Assembly: GCA_900696485.1 (NCBI GenBank)
Contig: CAADGG010000086.1
Span: forward strand, 47,518 to 111,517
Source of the DNA: an uncultured Pseudomonadota bacterium
Lineage (GTDB): Bacteria; Myxococcota_A; UBA9160; PR03
Direction: 5' to 3'
Length of the DNA: 64,000 bases
Shown: positions 33,571 through 43,624 of the stretch, piece after piece
Layout of the letters: every line of letters starts with the position of its first letter
Position numbering within the stretch: position 1 is the first letter of the stretch
Program-made: the position numbers and the translations under genes
The notes under the pieces: model-generated
The model's input: only the letters and a program-made list of their open reading frames with translations
Database searches by the model: none
Told to the model about the DNA's origin: nothing

Positions 33571-34724
33571 CAGCCGAGCCTCTCGACGATCGTGACGTTC
33601 GCCTGTCCGCCGCCTTCGCACATCGTCTGCAACCCGTAGCGACCGCCACGGCGCTCGAGCTCCCCGAGCAGCGTCGTCATGAGCCGGGCCCCGGTGGCCC
33701 CGATCGGGTGGCCGAGCGCGATCGCGCCGCCGTTCGGATTGACGCGAGCCGGATCCGGCCGCAGCTCCTGCTGCCACGCCAGCACGACCGATGCGAACGC
33801 CTCGTTGATCTCGATCGCGTCGATCTGATCGAGCGTCATCCCGGCCTTCGCGAGCGCATGGCGCGTCGCCGAAATCGGGGCGGTCAGCATGAGGATCGGA
33901 TCGTCGGCGCGCACGCTCAGGTGGTGGATGCGCGCCCGCGGCCGCAGTCCGTGCGTTTTCACCGCGGCCTCGCTCGCGACGAGCAGCGCCGCCGCGCCGT
34001 CCGAGATCTGGCTCGCCAGCGCCGCCGTGATGCGCCCGCCCGGCTCGAGCGGTTGCAGCTTCGCCATCCGCTCGAGCGAGGTATCCCGGCGCGGCCCCTC
34101 GTCCGTCGCGACGGACCCGAGCGGCGCGATCTCCGCGTCGAAGTGCCGGGCATCGATCGCGTGCAGCGCACGCCGGTGACTCTCGAGGGCGAAGGCCTCC
34201 ATGTCCTCGCGCGAGAGGTTCCATTTCTCGGCGATCCTCTGCGCGCCGCGGAACTGCGACACCTCCTGCGTGCCGTAGCGGGCCACCCAGCCGGTGGAGC
34301 CGTGGAACGGGTTCTCGAAGCCGAGCGGCTGCGCCAGGGTCATCGCCGACGAGATCGGGATCTGGCTCATGTTCTGCACGCCGCCGGCGACGATGAGGTC
34401 GCTGGTCCCGCTCATGACGGCCTGCGCGGCGAAGTGCACCGACTGCTGCGAGGAGCCGCACTGGCGATCGATCGTCACCCCCGGCACGTGTTCCGGCAGT
34501 CCGGCCGCCAACCAGCAGGTGCGTGCGATGTCGCCGGCCTGCGATCCGATCGCGTCGCAGCAGCCGAAGATCACATCCTCGACAGCGGCGGGGTCGACAC
34601 CGGTGCGCGCCATCAGCGCGCTCAGCACATGGGCGCCGAGGTCCGCCGAATGGACGGCCGAGAGCCCTCCGCCGCGTTTGCCGACCGGCGTCCGCACGGC
34701 ATCGATGAGATACGCCTCTGCCAT
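33570..34724 (-). CDS. fadA6: Steroid-ring thiolase, FadA6-like
   Basis: 384 aa thiolase. The nucleophile Cys is in [20 protein letters not shown] (about 82-101), the His in [17 protein letters not shown] (about 340) and the second Cys in [19 protein letters not shown] near the C-terminus. [16 protein letters not shown] and [19 protein letters not shown] are identical in style to FadA6 of M. tuberculosis, which thiolytically cleaves a C/D-ring-derived beta-ketoacyl-CoA. Two adjacent ATGs exist; I took 34724 because AGGAG sits 7-8 bases before it, and it overlaps the upstream stop (TGATG). Confidence 0.88.
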   Translation of the reverse strand: MAEAYLIDAVRTPVGKRGGGLSAVHSADLGAHVLSALMARTGVDPAAVEDVIFGCCDAIGSQAGDIARTCWLAAGLPEHVPGVTIDRQCGSSQQSVHFAAQAVMSGTSDLIVAGGVQNMSQIPISSAMTLAQPLGFENPFHGSTGWVARYGTQEVSQFRGAQRIAEKWNLSREDMEAFALESHRRALHAIDARHFDAEIAPLGSVATDEGPRRDTSLERMAKLQPLEPGGRITAALASQISDGAAALLVASEAAVKTHGLRPRARIHHLSVRADDPILMLTAPISATRHALAKAGMTLDQIDAIEINEAFASVVLAWQQELRPDPARVNPNGGAIALGHPIGATGARLMTTLLGELERRGGRYGLQTMCEGGGQANVTIVERLG

Positions 34725-35803
34725 CATCCTGCTCCTTCGAAACTGTGGCCGGGACCGATCGGCGCCCCGTCCGCGAGAACGAATGCCGACACGCGGGCGA
34801 GATGCCGCGGCGCGGTCCCCCAGTCGAGCGCCAGCGACCACGCGCGCCGCATCCACAGATGCAGGTCCTGCTCCCACGTGTAGCCGATGGCGCCGTGCAC
34901 CTGCAGCGCGCGCCGGGCCGTGAAATCGCCGGCCGCGCCGGCCGCGAGCTTCGCGTGCGAGACGTCGACGCCGCGCGACGCTGCCCGAGCCGCCACGGAC
35001 CACGCCGCCTTGTACACCACCGGCCGCGCGTACTCGAGCTGCACCTTGGCGTCCGCGAGAGGATGCTGCACCGCCTGGAACGAACCGATCGGACGCCCGA
35101 ACTGCTCGCGTTGCCCGGCATAGGCAACCGCGAGGTCGAGCATCTGCTCGGTCGCGCCGAGCAACTGCGCGGCGCACGCCAGCGCGCCGCGCTCGAACGC
35201 CGCCTCGAGCAGGCGCTGCGCGACGGCGCCGGCCGCGACGGCGGTTTCGGCGCGCGGCTGCCAGGCGACCGTGTAGAGCCGGCGGCCCGGATCATTGGCG
35301 GGGTGGCGCACCCAGCGCAGCGCCGCCGTGCGCTCGACGGCGTGCAGCTCGTCGCCGTGCGCAAGCAGCAGCAGATCGGCGACTGGCGCATCCGTCACGA
35401 ACGGATCCTCCGGGTGCCCGACCGCGACGATCGCGTCGCCGGCGGCGATCCTCGGCAGCCAGTGTCCGGCGAGCCGCGCGCCGGCCGCGCCGGTTTCGGC
35501 GAGTTCGCCGAGCAGCGGGACCGCGACGGCTGCCGTCGCGACGACGGGGAGCGGCAACGCCGCGCGGCCGGTCTCTTCGAGCAGCAGCACGAGGTCACGC
35601 TCGTCGAGGCCGAGGCCGCCGTGCGCCTCCGGTACGACGGCGCCGAGCACGCCGAGCTCCGCGAGCTGCGCCCACAGCGCAGGATCGTGCCCGGTCTCGT
35701 CCGTCCACAGCCTCCGCACCACCGCCGGCGGACAGGCCTTGCGCAGGAAGTCGCGTACGGTGCTCTGCAGCAGCAGTTGATCGTCGCGGAACGCGAAGCG
35801 CAT
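34724..35803 (-). CDS. fadE33: Acyl-CoA dehydrogenase, FadE33-like partner subunit
   Basis: 359 aa. RFAFRDDQLLLQSTVRDFLR start, VPEAHGGLGLDERDLVLLLE (about 58), AGQREQFGRPIGSFQAVQHP (about 253) and LQVHGAIGYTWEQDLHLWMR (about 310). The region normally holding the catalytic base and the SEP loop is degenerate, typical of the non-catalytic-type subunit in heterotetrameric steroid dehydrogenases. Lies directly after the FadE31-like gene with a one-base overlap, the FadE31-FadE33 pairing known in mycobacteria. Confidence 0.78.
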   Translation of the reverse strand: MRFAFRDDQLLLQSTVRDFLRKACPPAVVRRLWTDETGHDPALWAQLAELGVLGAVVPEAHGGLGLDERDLVLLLEETGRAALPLPVVATAAVAVPLLGELAETGAAGARLAGHWLPRIAAGDAIVAVGHPEDPFVTDAPVADLLLLAHGDELHAVERTAALRWVRHPANDPGRRLYTVAWQPRAETAVAAGAVAQRLLEAAFERGALACAAQLLGATEQMLDLAVAYAGQREQFGRPIGSFQAVQHPLADAKVQLEYARPVVYKAAWSVAARAASRGVDVSHAKLAAGAAGDFTARRALQVHGAIGYTWEQDLHLWMRRAWSLALDWGTAPRHLARVSAFVLADGAPIGPGHSFEGAG

Positions 35804-36996
35804 CAGACGCTCCGCGGCAGGCCGAGGATGCGCTCGGCGATCAGGTTGCGCTGGATCTCGTTGGTGCCGGCGTAGATCGGGCCGGAAAGCGAGAACAGGT
35901 AGCCGTCGAGCCAGTCCGGTCTCGCATGCGCGGCGCCGACCGGGCTCGCGGCCGGCGCCGTCGCGTCCGGGGCCGGCCGCAGATCCGCATGGGGGCCGAG
36001 GATGCGCAGCGCGGTTTCGTGCATGCGCACGTCGAGCTCGGACCAGAAGATCTTGTTGAGGCTCGCCTCGAAGCCGATCTTGCCCCCGGCGAGCAATCGC
36101 GACACGGTGCGATAGGTCTCGAGCGCGTAGGCTTCCGCGTCCATCCAGCAGCGCACGACGTCGTCGCGCAGCGCCTCGCCGACGCGCATCGCATGTTCGC
36201 GATAGAGTGCGACGAGCTGCTGCGCGGTCTTCTGGAAGCGGGCCGGACTGCGCAGCATCAGGCCGCGTTCGAAACCGGCCGTCGCCATCGCAACGCGCCA
36301 GCCGTCGCCTTCGCCGGCCAGCCGGTTCTCGACCGGCACGCGGGCGTCGTCGAAGAACACCTCGGCGAAGCCGGTCTCGCCCCCGAGCTGCGCGACCGGA
36401 CGCACCGTCACGCCGGGCGCATCGAGCGGCACCAGCAGGAAGCTGAGCCCCTTGTGGCGCTCGCTCGCCGGATCGGTCCGGAACATCCCGAACAGCCAGT
36501 CTGCGAACGCTCCGCGCGAGGCCCACGTCTTCTGGCCGCGCAGCACGTAGCAATCGCCGTCGCGCTGCGCGTGGGCCTGGATCGCGGCCATGTCGCTGCC
36601 GGCGTTCGGCTCGGACCAACCCTGCGCCCAGACCTCTTCGCTCGACGCGATCTTCGGCAGGAAGCGCGCCTTCTGCGCCGGCGTCCCGAACTCCATGATC
36701 GTCGGGCCGAGCAGGAAGATGCCGTTCTGGTTGACGCGCTTCGGCGCGCCGGCGCGATAGTACTCTTCCTCGAAGATCAGCCACTCGAGCAGATCGGCGC
36801 CGCGGCCGCCGTACGCCACCGGCCACGGCACCATCGCGTAGCCGCCGGCGTGCAGAGATCGCTCCCACGCGCGGTGTTGCTCGAACCCCTCGCGGGTATC
36901 GAAGCTGCGCAACGGCGCGGCCGGCACGTGCGCCTCGAGCCACGCCCGGGCCTCGGCGCGAAAGGCCCGCTGCGCAGGGGTGTAGAGGAGATCCAT
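35803..36996 (-). CDS. fadE31: Acyl-CoA dehydrogenase, FadE31-like
   Basis: 397 aa. VWAQGWSEPNAGSDMAAIQA (about 126-145), GQKTWASRGAFADWLFGMFR, QLGGETGFAEVFFDDARVPV and GYLFSLSGPIYAGTNEIQRN near the C-terminus. WAQ(A/G)WSEP, the ERHKGLSF stretch and FWSELDVRMHETAL match M. tuberculosis FadE31 closely from memory. With FadE33/FadE32-type partners it would form an alpha2-beta2 FAD enzyme acting on a ring-derived acyl-CoA. First gene of a six-gene overlapping operon. An operator palindrome lies 68-84 bp upstream of its ATG. Confidence 0.85.
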   Translation of the reverse strand: MDLLYTPAQRAFRAEARAWLEAHVPAAPLRSFDTREGFEQHRAWERSLHAGGYAMVPWPVAYGGRGADLLEWLIFEEEYYRAGAPKRVNQNGIFLLGPTIMEFGTPAQKARFLPKIASSEEVWAQGWSEPNAGSDMAAIQAHAQRDGDCYVLRGQKTWASRGAFADWLFGMFRTDPASERHKGLSFLLVPLDAPGVTVRPVAQLGGETGFAEVFFDDARVPVENRLAGEGDGWRVAMATAGFERGLMLRSPARFQKTAQQLVALYREHAMRVGEALRDDVVRCWMDAEAYALETYRTVSRLLAGGKIGFEASLNKIFWSELDVRMHETALRILGPHADLRPAPDATAPAASPVGAAHARPDWLDGYLFSLSGPIYAGTNEIQRNLIAERILGLPRSV

Positions 36997-37063
36997 CGCA
37001 TGCCTCGTCGCACCAGCGGGGCCGCCCGGAAGCGGGAGGCCGGCTCGATCGACCGATCATAAA

Positions 37064-37080
37064 CGATACGGATCGTCTCG
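37064..37080. promoter_or_regulatory. Palindromic operator, copy 2 (fadE31 operon)
   Basis: CGATACG-GAT-CGTCTCG, fitting CGAKACG-N3-CGTMTCG, flanked by A/T-rich ATAAA and TAAAC (a likely -10-type context in otherwise GC-rich DNA). It lies 68-84 bp upstream of the fadE31 start. The same pattern is at 22916-22932 and 45341-45357. Confidence 0.6.
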
Positions 37081-37242
37081 TAAACCGACGCCGGGCCTGA
37101 TGCCGCCGGCGCGGGGGCTGCGCGGCACGGCGCGCCGAAGACCCCGGTTCGGCTGTCCTGGTGCGGTCGTTCTGCCGACGAAGGAGGATGCAGCGGGCTC
37201 CCACCCGGAGCCTTCCGAAGCGCATGAGGAGGACGACGCCGC

Positions 37243-40011
37243 GTGTCGGATCTCGGGAAGTCGCTCGGGCCGCGCGATCCGGCCGCCCGCAGGCCGGCCC
37301 TCGCCGCGGCGGCGCTGGGCCTCGTCCTGACGATCGGCATCAGCTTCACCGCGTACCGGATCCACGAAGAGCGCCAACGGAACCTGGAGGAGATCACCGA
37401 GGTCGTATCGGCGCAGGCGCAGAGCCATCTCACGGCCTGGATCGATGCGCGACTCACGCTCGTCGAACACCTCGCGCGTCACTGGCCCGAGCGCTACGCC
37501 GGCCACCCCGACGCCTTCCGGCACGATGCGCGGCTGCTCGTCGAGCGGCTCGAAGGCGTGCAGGCCGTCAACTGGGTCGACCCCGCCGGCACGATCCGGC
37601 TCATCGTGCCGCACTCCGGCAACGAGGCCGCACTCGGCGAGCGTCTCACCGAGCATCCGGAGCCCGACGTGCAGCAGACGCTCGCGCGCGCCCGCCGCAG
37701 CGGAGCGCCCACCCGGACCGGAGCCATCGAACTCCTCCAGGGAGGCAGCGGCTTTGCGACCTATTGGCCGGTACGAACCGCCGACGGATCGCCGGCCGGC
37801 TTCGTGAACGGCGTGTTCCGCATCGACGACCTGATCCGCATCTCGCGCGTCGGCCGCAACCTGCAAGAAAGCTATCGCTTTCGGATCGACGCACCGGACA
37901 CCGGACTCGTGTGGTCGAGCGAACCGGCCTCGCGCCTGCCATGGCCGTTCTCCTGCGCGCACTCGATCGATGTCGTCGATCGCCGCTGGCAGCTCACGGT
38001 GGCGCCCTCCGCCCGGCTGGTCGCGGGAACCCAGCCGCAAGGTTGGGCGCTGGCGCTCCTGACCGGCTGCTATCTGGCGACGGGGCTGCTCACCTGGCTG
38101 GTCTACACACATCTGTTGCGTCACGAGATGGTCCAGCGCCGCGAGCGGACGCTCCGTGCGCTCGTCGACCGGCTGCCGCACTTCATCTCCGTGAAGGATG
38201 CCGAGGGCCGGTTCCTCGTCGCCAACCACGCGCTGGCCGCCGCCTACGACTGCCCTCCGGCGTCCCTGATCGGAAAACGCCAGCACGAGTTCCACCCGTC
38301 CGTCGTCGAGCTCGACTTCATGACGCGTTGCGAGAGGGCCGTCCTCGAGCGCGACGAGCCGGTTCGCGTCGACGAGGAGCCGTTCACGGATGGCGCCGGG
38401 CAGCCGCACATGCTCGCCACGGTGCGCGTTCCGTTCTGTGATCCGCGCAGCCGGCAGCCCGCGGTGCTGAGCGTCGGCGTCGACGTGAGCGATCGGATCC
38501 GCGCCGAGGCGCTGCACGCGACGTTCGCCAGGGCGATGGACCACGCCGGCGAAGCGATCGTCGTGATGGATCCCCGAGGTCGGATCCTGTTCGCGAATCT
38601 CGCGTTCGCCCGATTGGTGGGCTTCAGCGACCGCGAGATCCGAGGTCTCCGGATCGACGCGTTCGCGTCGTCGGACCCCGAAGACCAGCAACGCCTCGCC
38701 GAGATCAAGGCCACCGTGCGCGAAGGCCGCACCTGGAGCGGGCGCTACGTCATTACGTGGACGGACGGATCACGACACGCGCGCGATGCGACGGTCTCGC
38801 CGCTCCACTCCGCCAGCGGTCGCGATGGCGGATTCATCGGCGTCCTGCGCGACACGACGCGCGAGCGGCAGCTCGAGAAGGACCTGCGCCAGGCCCACAA
38901 GATGGAGGCGATCGGGCGCCTGGCGGGCGGCGTCGCGCACGATTTCAACAATCTGTTGATGGTGATCCTGAGCTGCACGGAAACCCTGCAGGCGACGCTG
39001 ACGGCCGAGAGCCCGGAGCAGGAATCGGCCGCGCTGATCCGGGAGGCGGCCGATCGCGCCGCGGAGTTGACCCGCCAGCTGCTGGCATTCAGTCGCCGGC
39101 AGACGCTGGTGCAGAAGGTCGTCGATCTCGGCGACGTCGTCCGCCGCGTGGCGCCGCTGATCGAGCAGATGGCCGGCCCGACCTATCCGATCGATCTGCA
39201 GCTCGATCGAAGCGCCGCACCGGTCGAGGTCGATCCGGGCCAGATCGAGCGCGCGCTCTTCAATCTGTGCGCCAATGCGCGGGATGCGATGCCGGAAGGC
39301 GGCGCCATCACCATCTCCCTGCTCACGACGGACGCCGGCGACGAGTCGATCGGCATGCACCCGGAGCTCCGGCCGGGCCGATATGCCGTTCTCACCGTGG
39401 CCGATGCCGGCCACGGCATCGATCCCGCCCTGCTCGAGCGGATCTTCGATCCGTTCTTCACGACCAAGGAGGTCGGCTCGGGGACCGGCCTCGGGCTCTC
39501 CACCGTCTATGGCATCGCCGAGCAGAGCGGCGGAGCGGTCCAGGCGCGCAGTGCGCCGGGCGACGGCACGGCGCTCTCGCTCTGGCTCCCGTTGCACGGA
39601 GTCCCGGTGCGCGCGCCGGCCGATCCGGCGGAGCCGCCGGCGCCGGGCCGGCGCCCCGACCACGGCACGATCCTGCTCGCCGAGGACGAGCCGGCGATCC
39701 GCAAGCTCGTGACCCGGACGCTCTCCAAGGCCGGCTATCGCGTCCTCGCCGCCGGCGACGGCCAGGAAGCCCTCGAGCAAGCGGCGAGTCTCGAGACGCT
39801 CTCGCTGCTGATCACCGATCTCGCGATGCCGCGCGTCAACGGGCTCGAACTCCGTGACCGCCTCCGCGCCCGGCATCCCCGGCTGCCGGTGCTGTTCATG
39901 TCCGGCTTCGTCGAGGAGACGGCGGCGGGGCCGGCGCCGGAGGATCCCGTTCTCGAGAAGCCGTTCCGATCCGAGGATCTCCTCGCGCGCGTGCGCGAGC
40001 TGCTGGGCTGA
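37243..40011 (+). CDS. Hybrid sensor histidine kinase (CHASE-like, PAS, HisKA, HATPase, receiver)
   Basis: 922 aa. A membrane helix at about 20-40, a periplasmic sensor region (about 40-260, CHASE-like with [17 protein letters not shown]), a second helix at about 265-288, two PAS domains (about 305-425 and 430-545), and the phospho-acceptor His in [14 protein letters not shown] (about 570). Then N-box [14 protein letters not shown]-boxes DAGHGIDP and [13 protein letters not shown], and a receiver (about 805-922) with the acceptor Asp in [13 protein letters not shown]. No separate response regulator is adjacent; its output partner is unknown. It starts with GTG and diverges from fadE31. Confidence 0.88.
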   Translation: MSDLGKSLGPRDPAARRPALAAAALGLVLTIGISFTAYRIHEERQRNLEEITEVVSAQAQSHLTAWIDARLTLVEHLARHWPERYAGHPDAFRHDARLLVERLEGVQAVNWVDPAGTIRLIVPHSGNEAALGERLTEHPEPDVQQTLARARRSGAPTRTGAIELLQGGSGFATYWPVRTADGSPAGFVNGVFRIDDLIRISRVGRNLQESYRFRIDAPDTGLVWSSEPASRLPWPFSCAHSIDVVDRRWQLTVAPSARLVAGTQPQGWALALLTGCYLATGLLTWLVYTHLLRHEMVQRRERTLRALVDRLPHFISVKDAEGRFLVANHALAAAYDCPPASLIGKRQHEFHPSVVELDFMTRCERAVLERDEPVRVDEEPFTDGAGQPHMLATVRVPFCDPRSRQPAVLSVGVDVSDRIRAEALHATFARAMDHAGEAIVVMDPRGRILFANLAFARLVGFSDREIRGLRIDAFASSDPEDQQRLAEIKATVREGRTWSGRYVITWTDGSRHARDATVSPLHSASGRDGGFIGVLRDTTRERQLEKDLRQAHKMEAIGRLAGGVAHDFNNLLMVILSCTETLQATLTAESPEQESAALIREAADRAAELTRQLLAFSRRQTLVQKVVDLGDVVRRVAPLIEQMAGPTYPIDLQLDRSAAPVEVDPGQIERALFNLCANARDAMPEGGAITISLLTTDAGDESIGMHPELRPGRYAVLTVADAGHGIDPALLERIFDPFFTTKEVGSGTGLGLSTVYGIAEQSGGAVQARSAPGDGTALSLWLPLHGVPVRAPADPAEPPAPGRRPDHGTILLAEDEPAIRKLVTRTLSKAGYRVLAAGDGQEALEQAASLETLSLLITDLAMPRVNGLELRDRLRARHPRLPVLFMSGFVEETAAGPAPEDPVLEKPFRSEDLLARVRELLG

Positions 40012-40116
40012 AGCGCCGCGCCCGCACTCGTCACGCCGGATCCGCGCCCCTGCCGACTCGCCGACGAGCCCGCGCTGCCCCATGATCCCGTCCCTGCAAT
40101 CAGTGGGAGGACGAGG

Positions 40117-41745
40117 ATGGCGTGTGACGTGAAGCTCTCCGGCGGCTGGATCATCGACGGGAGCGGGGTCCCGCGCGTGCGCGGCGACGTCGCGCTCTCC
40201 GCCGACCGCATCGACGCGGTCGGGGACCTGCGCGGACTCGAGGCGCGCGAGACGATCGATTGCACCGACCGCATCCTCGCGCCCGGCTTCATCGACATCC
40301 ACTCCCATGCGGACTTCCTGATGCCCGGGGTCGACAGCAGCGCGCGCCTCGAGCCCTTCCTGCGCCAAGGCATGACGACGCTGGTCGGAGGCAACTGCGG
40401 CTTCAGTCCGGCCCCCGTCACGGACCGCAATCGCGGTGCCGTCCGCGAGAGCGCGCGCCTCATTACCGACGATCCGCTCGAGCCGCGCTGGACGACGATG
40501 GCGGAGTTCCTCGATGCGCTCGCCGCGACGCCGCTGCCGCTGCATGTCGCCGAACTGGTCGGGCACGGCAGCGTCCGCGCCGCCGTGACGGGTCCGCTCG
40601 TGCCGGACGCGCCGGACGCCGCCGCGCTGCGGGTGATGGAGCGCCACGTGAAGGAGGCGCTCGATGCCGGCTGTGTCGGCGTCAGCACCGGGCTCGGCTA
40701 TGCGCCGGGCATCTTCGCCGCCGAGGAGGAGCTGGTGGCCTTCGCACGCTGGGCGGCCGAGCGCGACAAGCTCTTCACGTCGCACCTGCGCGCCTATAGC
40801 TGCGTGAGCCCCGTCTATCCCGGGGACGACGGCGCCGTGCCGCACAACCTGCGGGCGATCGACGAGTTGCTCCGCGTCGCCCGCGCCGCCGCGGTGCGGC
40901 TGCAGCTCTCCCACCTGATCTTCGTCGGCCGGCGCACGTGGCCGACGTGGCCCGCTGCGCTGGCACGCATCGACGACGCGTATGCCGGCGGTCTCGACGT
41001 CGCCTTCGATGCGTTCCCGTACACCGCCGGCAATACGACGGCCGCCGTGTTGTTCCCGCCCGAGCTGCTCCCGCAGCTCGAAACGATCCTCGCCAACCCG
41101 GAGGCGCTCGACGCCGTGCGACAGCTCGGCCACCGCGTCTTTGCGCAGATCGGCTTCTTCCTCGAGGACATCCAGATCATGCACGCGAACGCGCCGGACC
41201 TCGATCGCTACGACGGCTGGTTCGTCGGCGACGCGGCGCGAGCCGAGGGCATGGAGCCGTTCGCGTTCTACGGCCGGCTCGTGCTCGAGAGTCATCGCAA
41301 TGCTCGGGTGCTGAATCACACCTACAGCGGTCACGATGGCGACGAGGACGCGCTGCGGGCCGTGCTCGCGCATCCCCTCTGCACGATCGAGACCGACACG
41401 TTCCTGACGCCGTCCGGCCACCAGAACCCCGCCAGCTACGGGACCTTTCCGCGCGTGCTGTCGACCTACGTGCAGGCGGGGCTGTTCACGCTCGAGGAGG
41501 CGGTGCGCAAGATGACCGGCGCCGCCGCCGACCGCCTCGGCCTGCGCGACCGCGGCCGGATCCGGCGTGGCGCCGCGGCCGACCTCGTGGTCTTCGACGC
41601 CGAGACGGTGCGCGACACGGCGAGCTTCGCGTCTCCGGCCCGCTTTCCGATCGGCATCGAGCACGTCTTCGTCGGCGGCGCCCACGTCATCGACGGCGAT
41701 CACTACGACGCCGCGGCCGGCGCCGGCCGCGTGCTGCGCGGCTGA
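40117..41745 (+). CDS. D-aminoacylase-type amidohydrolase
   Basis: 542 aa, metallo-dependent hydrolase of the N-acyl-D-amino-acid deacylase group. APGFIDIHSHADF (about 50-62) holds the HxH metal ligands, GGNCGFSPAP is typical of the group, then GVSTGLGYAPG, a His in SHLRAYS, LQLSHLIF, and the C-terminal beta-sandwich strand RGAAADLVVFDAETV. Enzymes of this group hydrolyse N-acyl amides, dihydropyrimidines or unknown amides. It stands alone between the kinase and the echA20 operon. ATG follows GGGAGGACGAGG. Confidence 0.87.
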   Translation: MACDVKLSGGWIIDGSGVPRVRGDVALSADRIDAVGDLRGLEARETIDCTDRILAPGFIDIHSHADFLMPGVDSSARLEPFLRQGMTTLVGGNCGFSPAPVTDRNRGAVRESARLITDDPLEPRWTTMAEFLDALAATPLPLHVAELVGHGSVRAAVTGPLVPDAPDAAALRVMERHVKEALDAGCVGVSTGLGYAPGIFAAEEELVAFARWAAERDKLFTSHLRAYSCVSPVYPGDDGAVPHNLRAIDELLRVARAAAVRLQLSHLIFVGRRTWPTWPAALARIDDAYAGGLDVAFDAFPYTAGNTTAAVLFPPELLPQLETILANPEALDAVRQLGHRVFAQIGFFLEDIQIMHANAPDLDRYDGWFVGDAARAEGMEPFAFYGRLVLESHRNARVLNHTYSGHDGDEDALRAVLAHPLCTIETDTFLTPSGHQNPASYGTFPRVLSTYVQAGLFTLEEAVRKMTGAAADRLGLRDRGRIRRGAAADLVVFDAETVRDTASFASPARFPIGIEHVFVGGAHVIDGDHYDAAAGAGRVLRG

Positions 41746-41771
41746 GCACGGGCGGCGCCGCGGCCGCGCCG

Positions 41772-42536
41772 TCAGCCGCCCGGCTTCTTCTCGAACTGCG
41801 CGTCGCGCTTCTCGACGAAGGCGTCGCGCGCCTCCTGGGAATCCGGGGACGTGTAGAGCTCGAGCGTGAAGCCCTGCTCGAAGCGGTAGCTCTTGGCGAG
41901 ATCGAGCAGTTCGATCCCGTTCAGTGACTCCTTGGCGAGTCGCATCGCCCGCGGGCTCTTGGCCGCGAGCTTCGCCGCCAGCGCGCGCGCGGCGCCGCGC
42001 AGCTCTTCGCGCGGCACGACGGCCTCGAGACCGCCGCAGCGATAGGCCTCGGCGGCGGAAATCGGCTCGCCGGTGTAGAGCATGCGCCGGGTCTTCTGCA
42101 TGCCGAACAGCCGCATCAGGTGCGTCGCCGCGCCGAGCGCGCCGCGGTCGATCTCCGGCAGACCGAAGCTCGCGTCGTCGGACGCGAGCACCAGGTCCGA
42201 CGCGCCGGCGATGCCGATGCCGCCGCCGAGACAGAAGCCGTGGACGGCGCTGAGCACCGGCACGGCGCAGTCGTAGATCGCCGCGAAGGCGTCGTAGCAG
42301 CCGCGATTCACCGCGACGATCCGGCTGGCGTCGGCCGCCAGCTCCTTGATGTCGACGCCGGCGCAGAAGCCGCGCCCCTCGGCGGCGATCAGCACCACGC
42401 GCACGGCCTCGTCACGTCCGAGTCCCGTGACGGTCTCGGCCAGCTTCGCCCAGCCCCGCGAGTCGAGTGCGTTCACCGGCGGATGGTTCAGCAGCAGCTC
42501 GGCGATGCCGTCCTCGATGCGTACGTCGATCGACAC
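41772..42536 (-). CDS. echA20: Crotonase-fold ring hydrolase, EchA20-like
   Basis: 254 aa. ELLLNHPPVNALDSRGWAKL, GRGFCAGVDIKELAAD (oxyanion loop, about 55-70), VNRGCYDAFAAIYDCAVPVL, then GFCLGGGIGIAGASDLVLAS and FGLPEIDRGALGAATHLMRL. The NRGC and GLPE(I/V)xRGALGAATHL text is that of M. tuberculosis EchA20 (Rv3550), which hydrolyses the remaining D ring of HIEC-CoA. It is the last gene of ipdA-ipdB-ipdC-echA20; in mycobacteria the same four genes are neighbours. Confident on family, good on function. Confidence 0.85.
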   Translation of the reverse strand: MSIDVRIEDGIAELLLNHPPVNALDSRGWAKLAETVTGLGRDEAVRVVLIAAEGRGFCAGVDIKELAADASRIVAVNRGCYDAFAAIYDCAVPVLSAVHGFCLGGGIGIAGASDLVLASDDASFGLPEIDRGALGAATHLMRLFGMQKTRRMLYTGEPISAAEAYRCGGLEAVVPREELRGAARALAAKLAAKSPRAMRLAKESLNGIELLDLAKSYRFEQGFTLELYTSPDSQEARDAFVEKRDAQFEKKPGG

Positions 42537-42546
42537 GATGGGGCTC

Positions 42547-43605
42547 CTACGGTTCGGTCAGCGAAGCGAGCGTGCGTTCCGCTTCGCGGAGGATGCGCTC
42601 GATCAGCTCGGCGCAGGTCGGAACGTCGTCCAGCACGCCGGCGACGCTGCCGCTCGGCAGGTAGCCGTGCACCGGGTCGCCGTCGCTCATGGCGGTCTTC
42701 GCGAGGATCGGCGCGTTGGCGGCCATCAGCAACTGCGTGCGGCTGAGGCGCTGGTGGCGGCGCATCGCGAAACCGGCTGCCAGCAGCTCGCGCAGTGACG
42801 CGCCGGTCTGCGCGCGCAGCGCCAGCGCGCTGCGCAGCGCGAGCCACAGCCGCGCCGGCCCGCGGCGGCCCTCGAGACGCTGCACCAGCTCGTTCGCGAC
42901 GACCCGCTGCGGCAGGCCGTCGATCTGCGTCGTCACCCGCACGTCCTCGAGCGCCGCGTCGAGATAACGCCGCTTCGTCGCGTCCGGCACCGGGCTCTCC
43001 GCGGTCAGCAGGAAGCGCGTCCCCATCGCGACCCCGGCGGCCCCGAAGGCCAGCGCCGCCACCAGCCCGCGGCCGTCGCGGAAGCCGCCCGCGGCGATCA
43101 CCGGGACCTGCACGCGGTCCGCCGTCTGCGAGACCAGCAGCGACGTCGGCACCGCGCCGGTGTGCCCGCCCCCCTCGCTGCCCTGCATGATGATCGCGTC
43201 GGCGCCGAGCCGCTCGGCCTTCTCGGCGTGTTTCACGTGGCCGCAGGTCGGGATGCAGACGACGCCGGCGTCCTTGAGCCGGGCGATGCGTTTCGCATCG
43301 GGCGCCCGGTTGTAGCCGGCGGCTCGGACACCGTGCCGGATGATCGCCTCGCTGATGACGTCGGCGCCCGGCGCATCCATCAGGAAGTTCACGCCGAACG
43401 GCCGCGTCGTCAGCGCCTGCGTGCGTTCGATCGCCGCGCCCACCTGCTCCGGCGGGATCGTCGCGGCGGCCAGGAAGCCGAACGCGCCGGCGTCGGACAC
43501 CGCGGCGACCAGCTCCGGCGTCGCCACCCAGCCCATGCCGGTCTGCACGATCGGCACGTTCATGCCGAGCAGGTCGCAGAGGCGGGTATGCAGCGCAGCG
43601 TGCAC
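42547..43605 (-). CDS. ipdC: Nitronate monooxygenase-type flavoprotein, IpdC-like
   Basis: 352 aa, TIM-barrel FMN protein. LGMNVPIVQTGMGWVATPEL at the start, CGHVKHAEKAERLGADAIIM and QGSEGGGHTGAVPTSLLV (the GGHTG phosphate loop), then VPVIAAGGFRDGRGLVAALA and GAAGVAMGTRFLLTAESPV. The family is 2-nitropropane dioxygenase/enoyl reductase-like; IpdC (Rv3553) in mycobacteria is a member needed for C/D-ring degradation. The GTG at 43605 follows a GGGGGAG site; 19 bp after the ipdB stop. Confidence 0.82.
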   Translation of the reverse strand: MHAALHTRLCDLLGMNVPIVQTGMGWVATPELVAAVSDAGAFGFLAAATIPPEQVGAAIERTQALTTRPFGVNFLMDAPGADVISEAIIRHGVRAAGYNRAPDAKRIARLKDAGVVCIPTCGHVKHAEKAERLGADAIIMQGSEGGGHTGAVPTSLLVSQTADRVQVPVIAAGGFRDGRGLVAALAFGAAGVAMGTRFLLTAESPVPDATKRRYLDAALEDVRVTTQIDGLPQRVVANELVQRLEGRRGPARLWLALRSALALRAQTGASLRELLAAGFAMRRHQRLSRTQLLMAANAPILAKTAMSDGDPVHGYLPSGSVAGVLDDVPTCAELIERILREAERTLASLTEP

Positions 43606-43624
43606 GATCCGGCTCCCCCCGGCC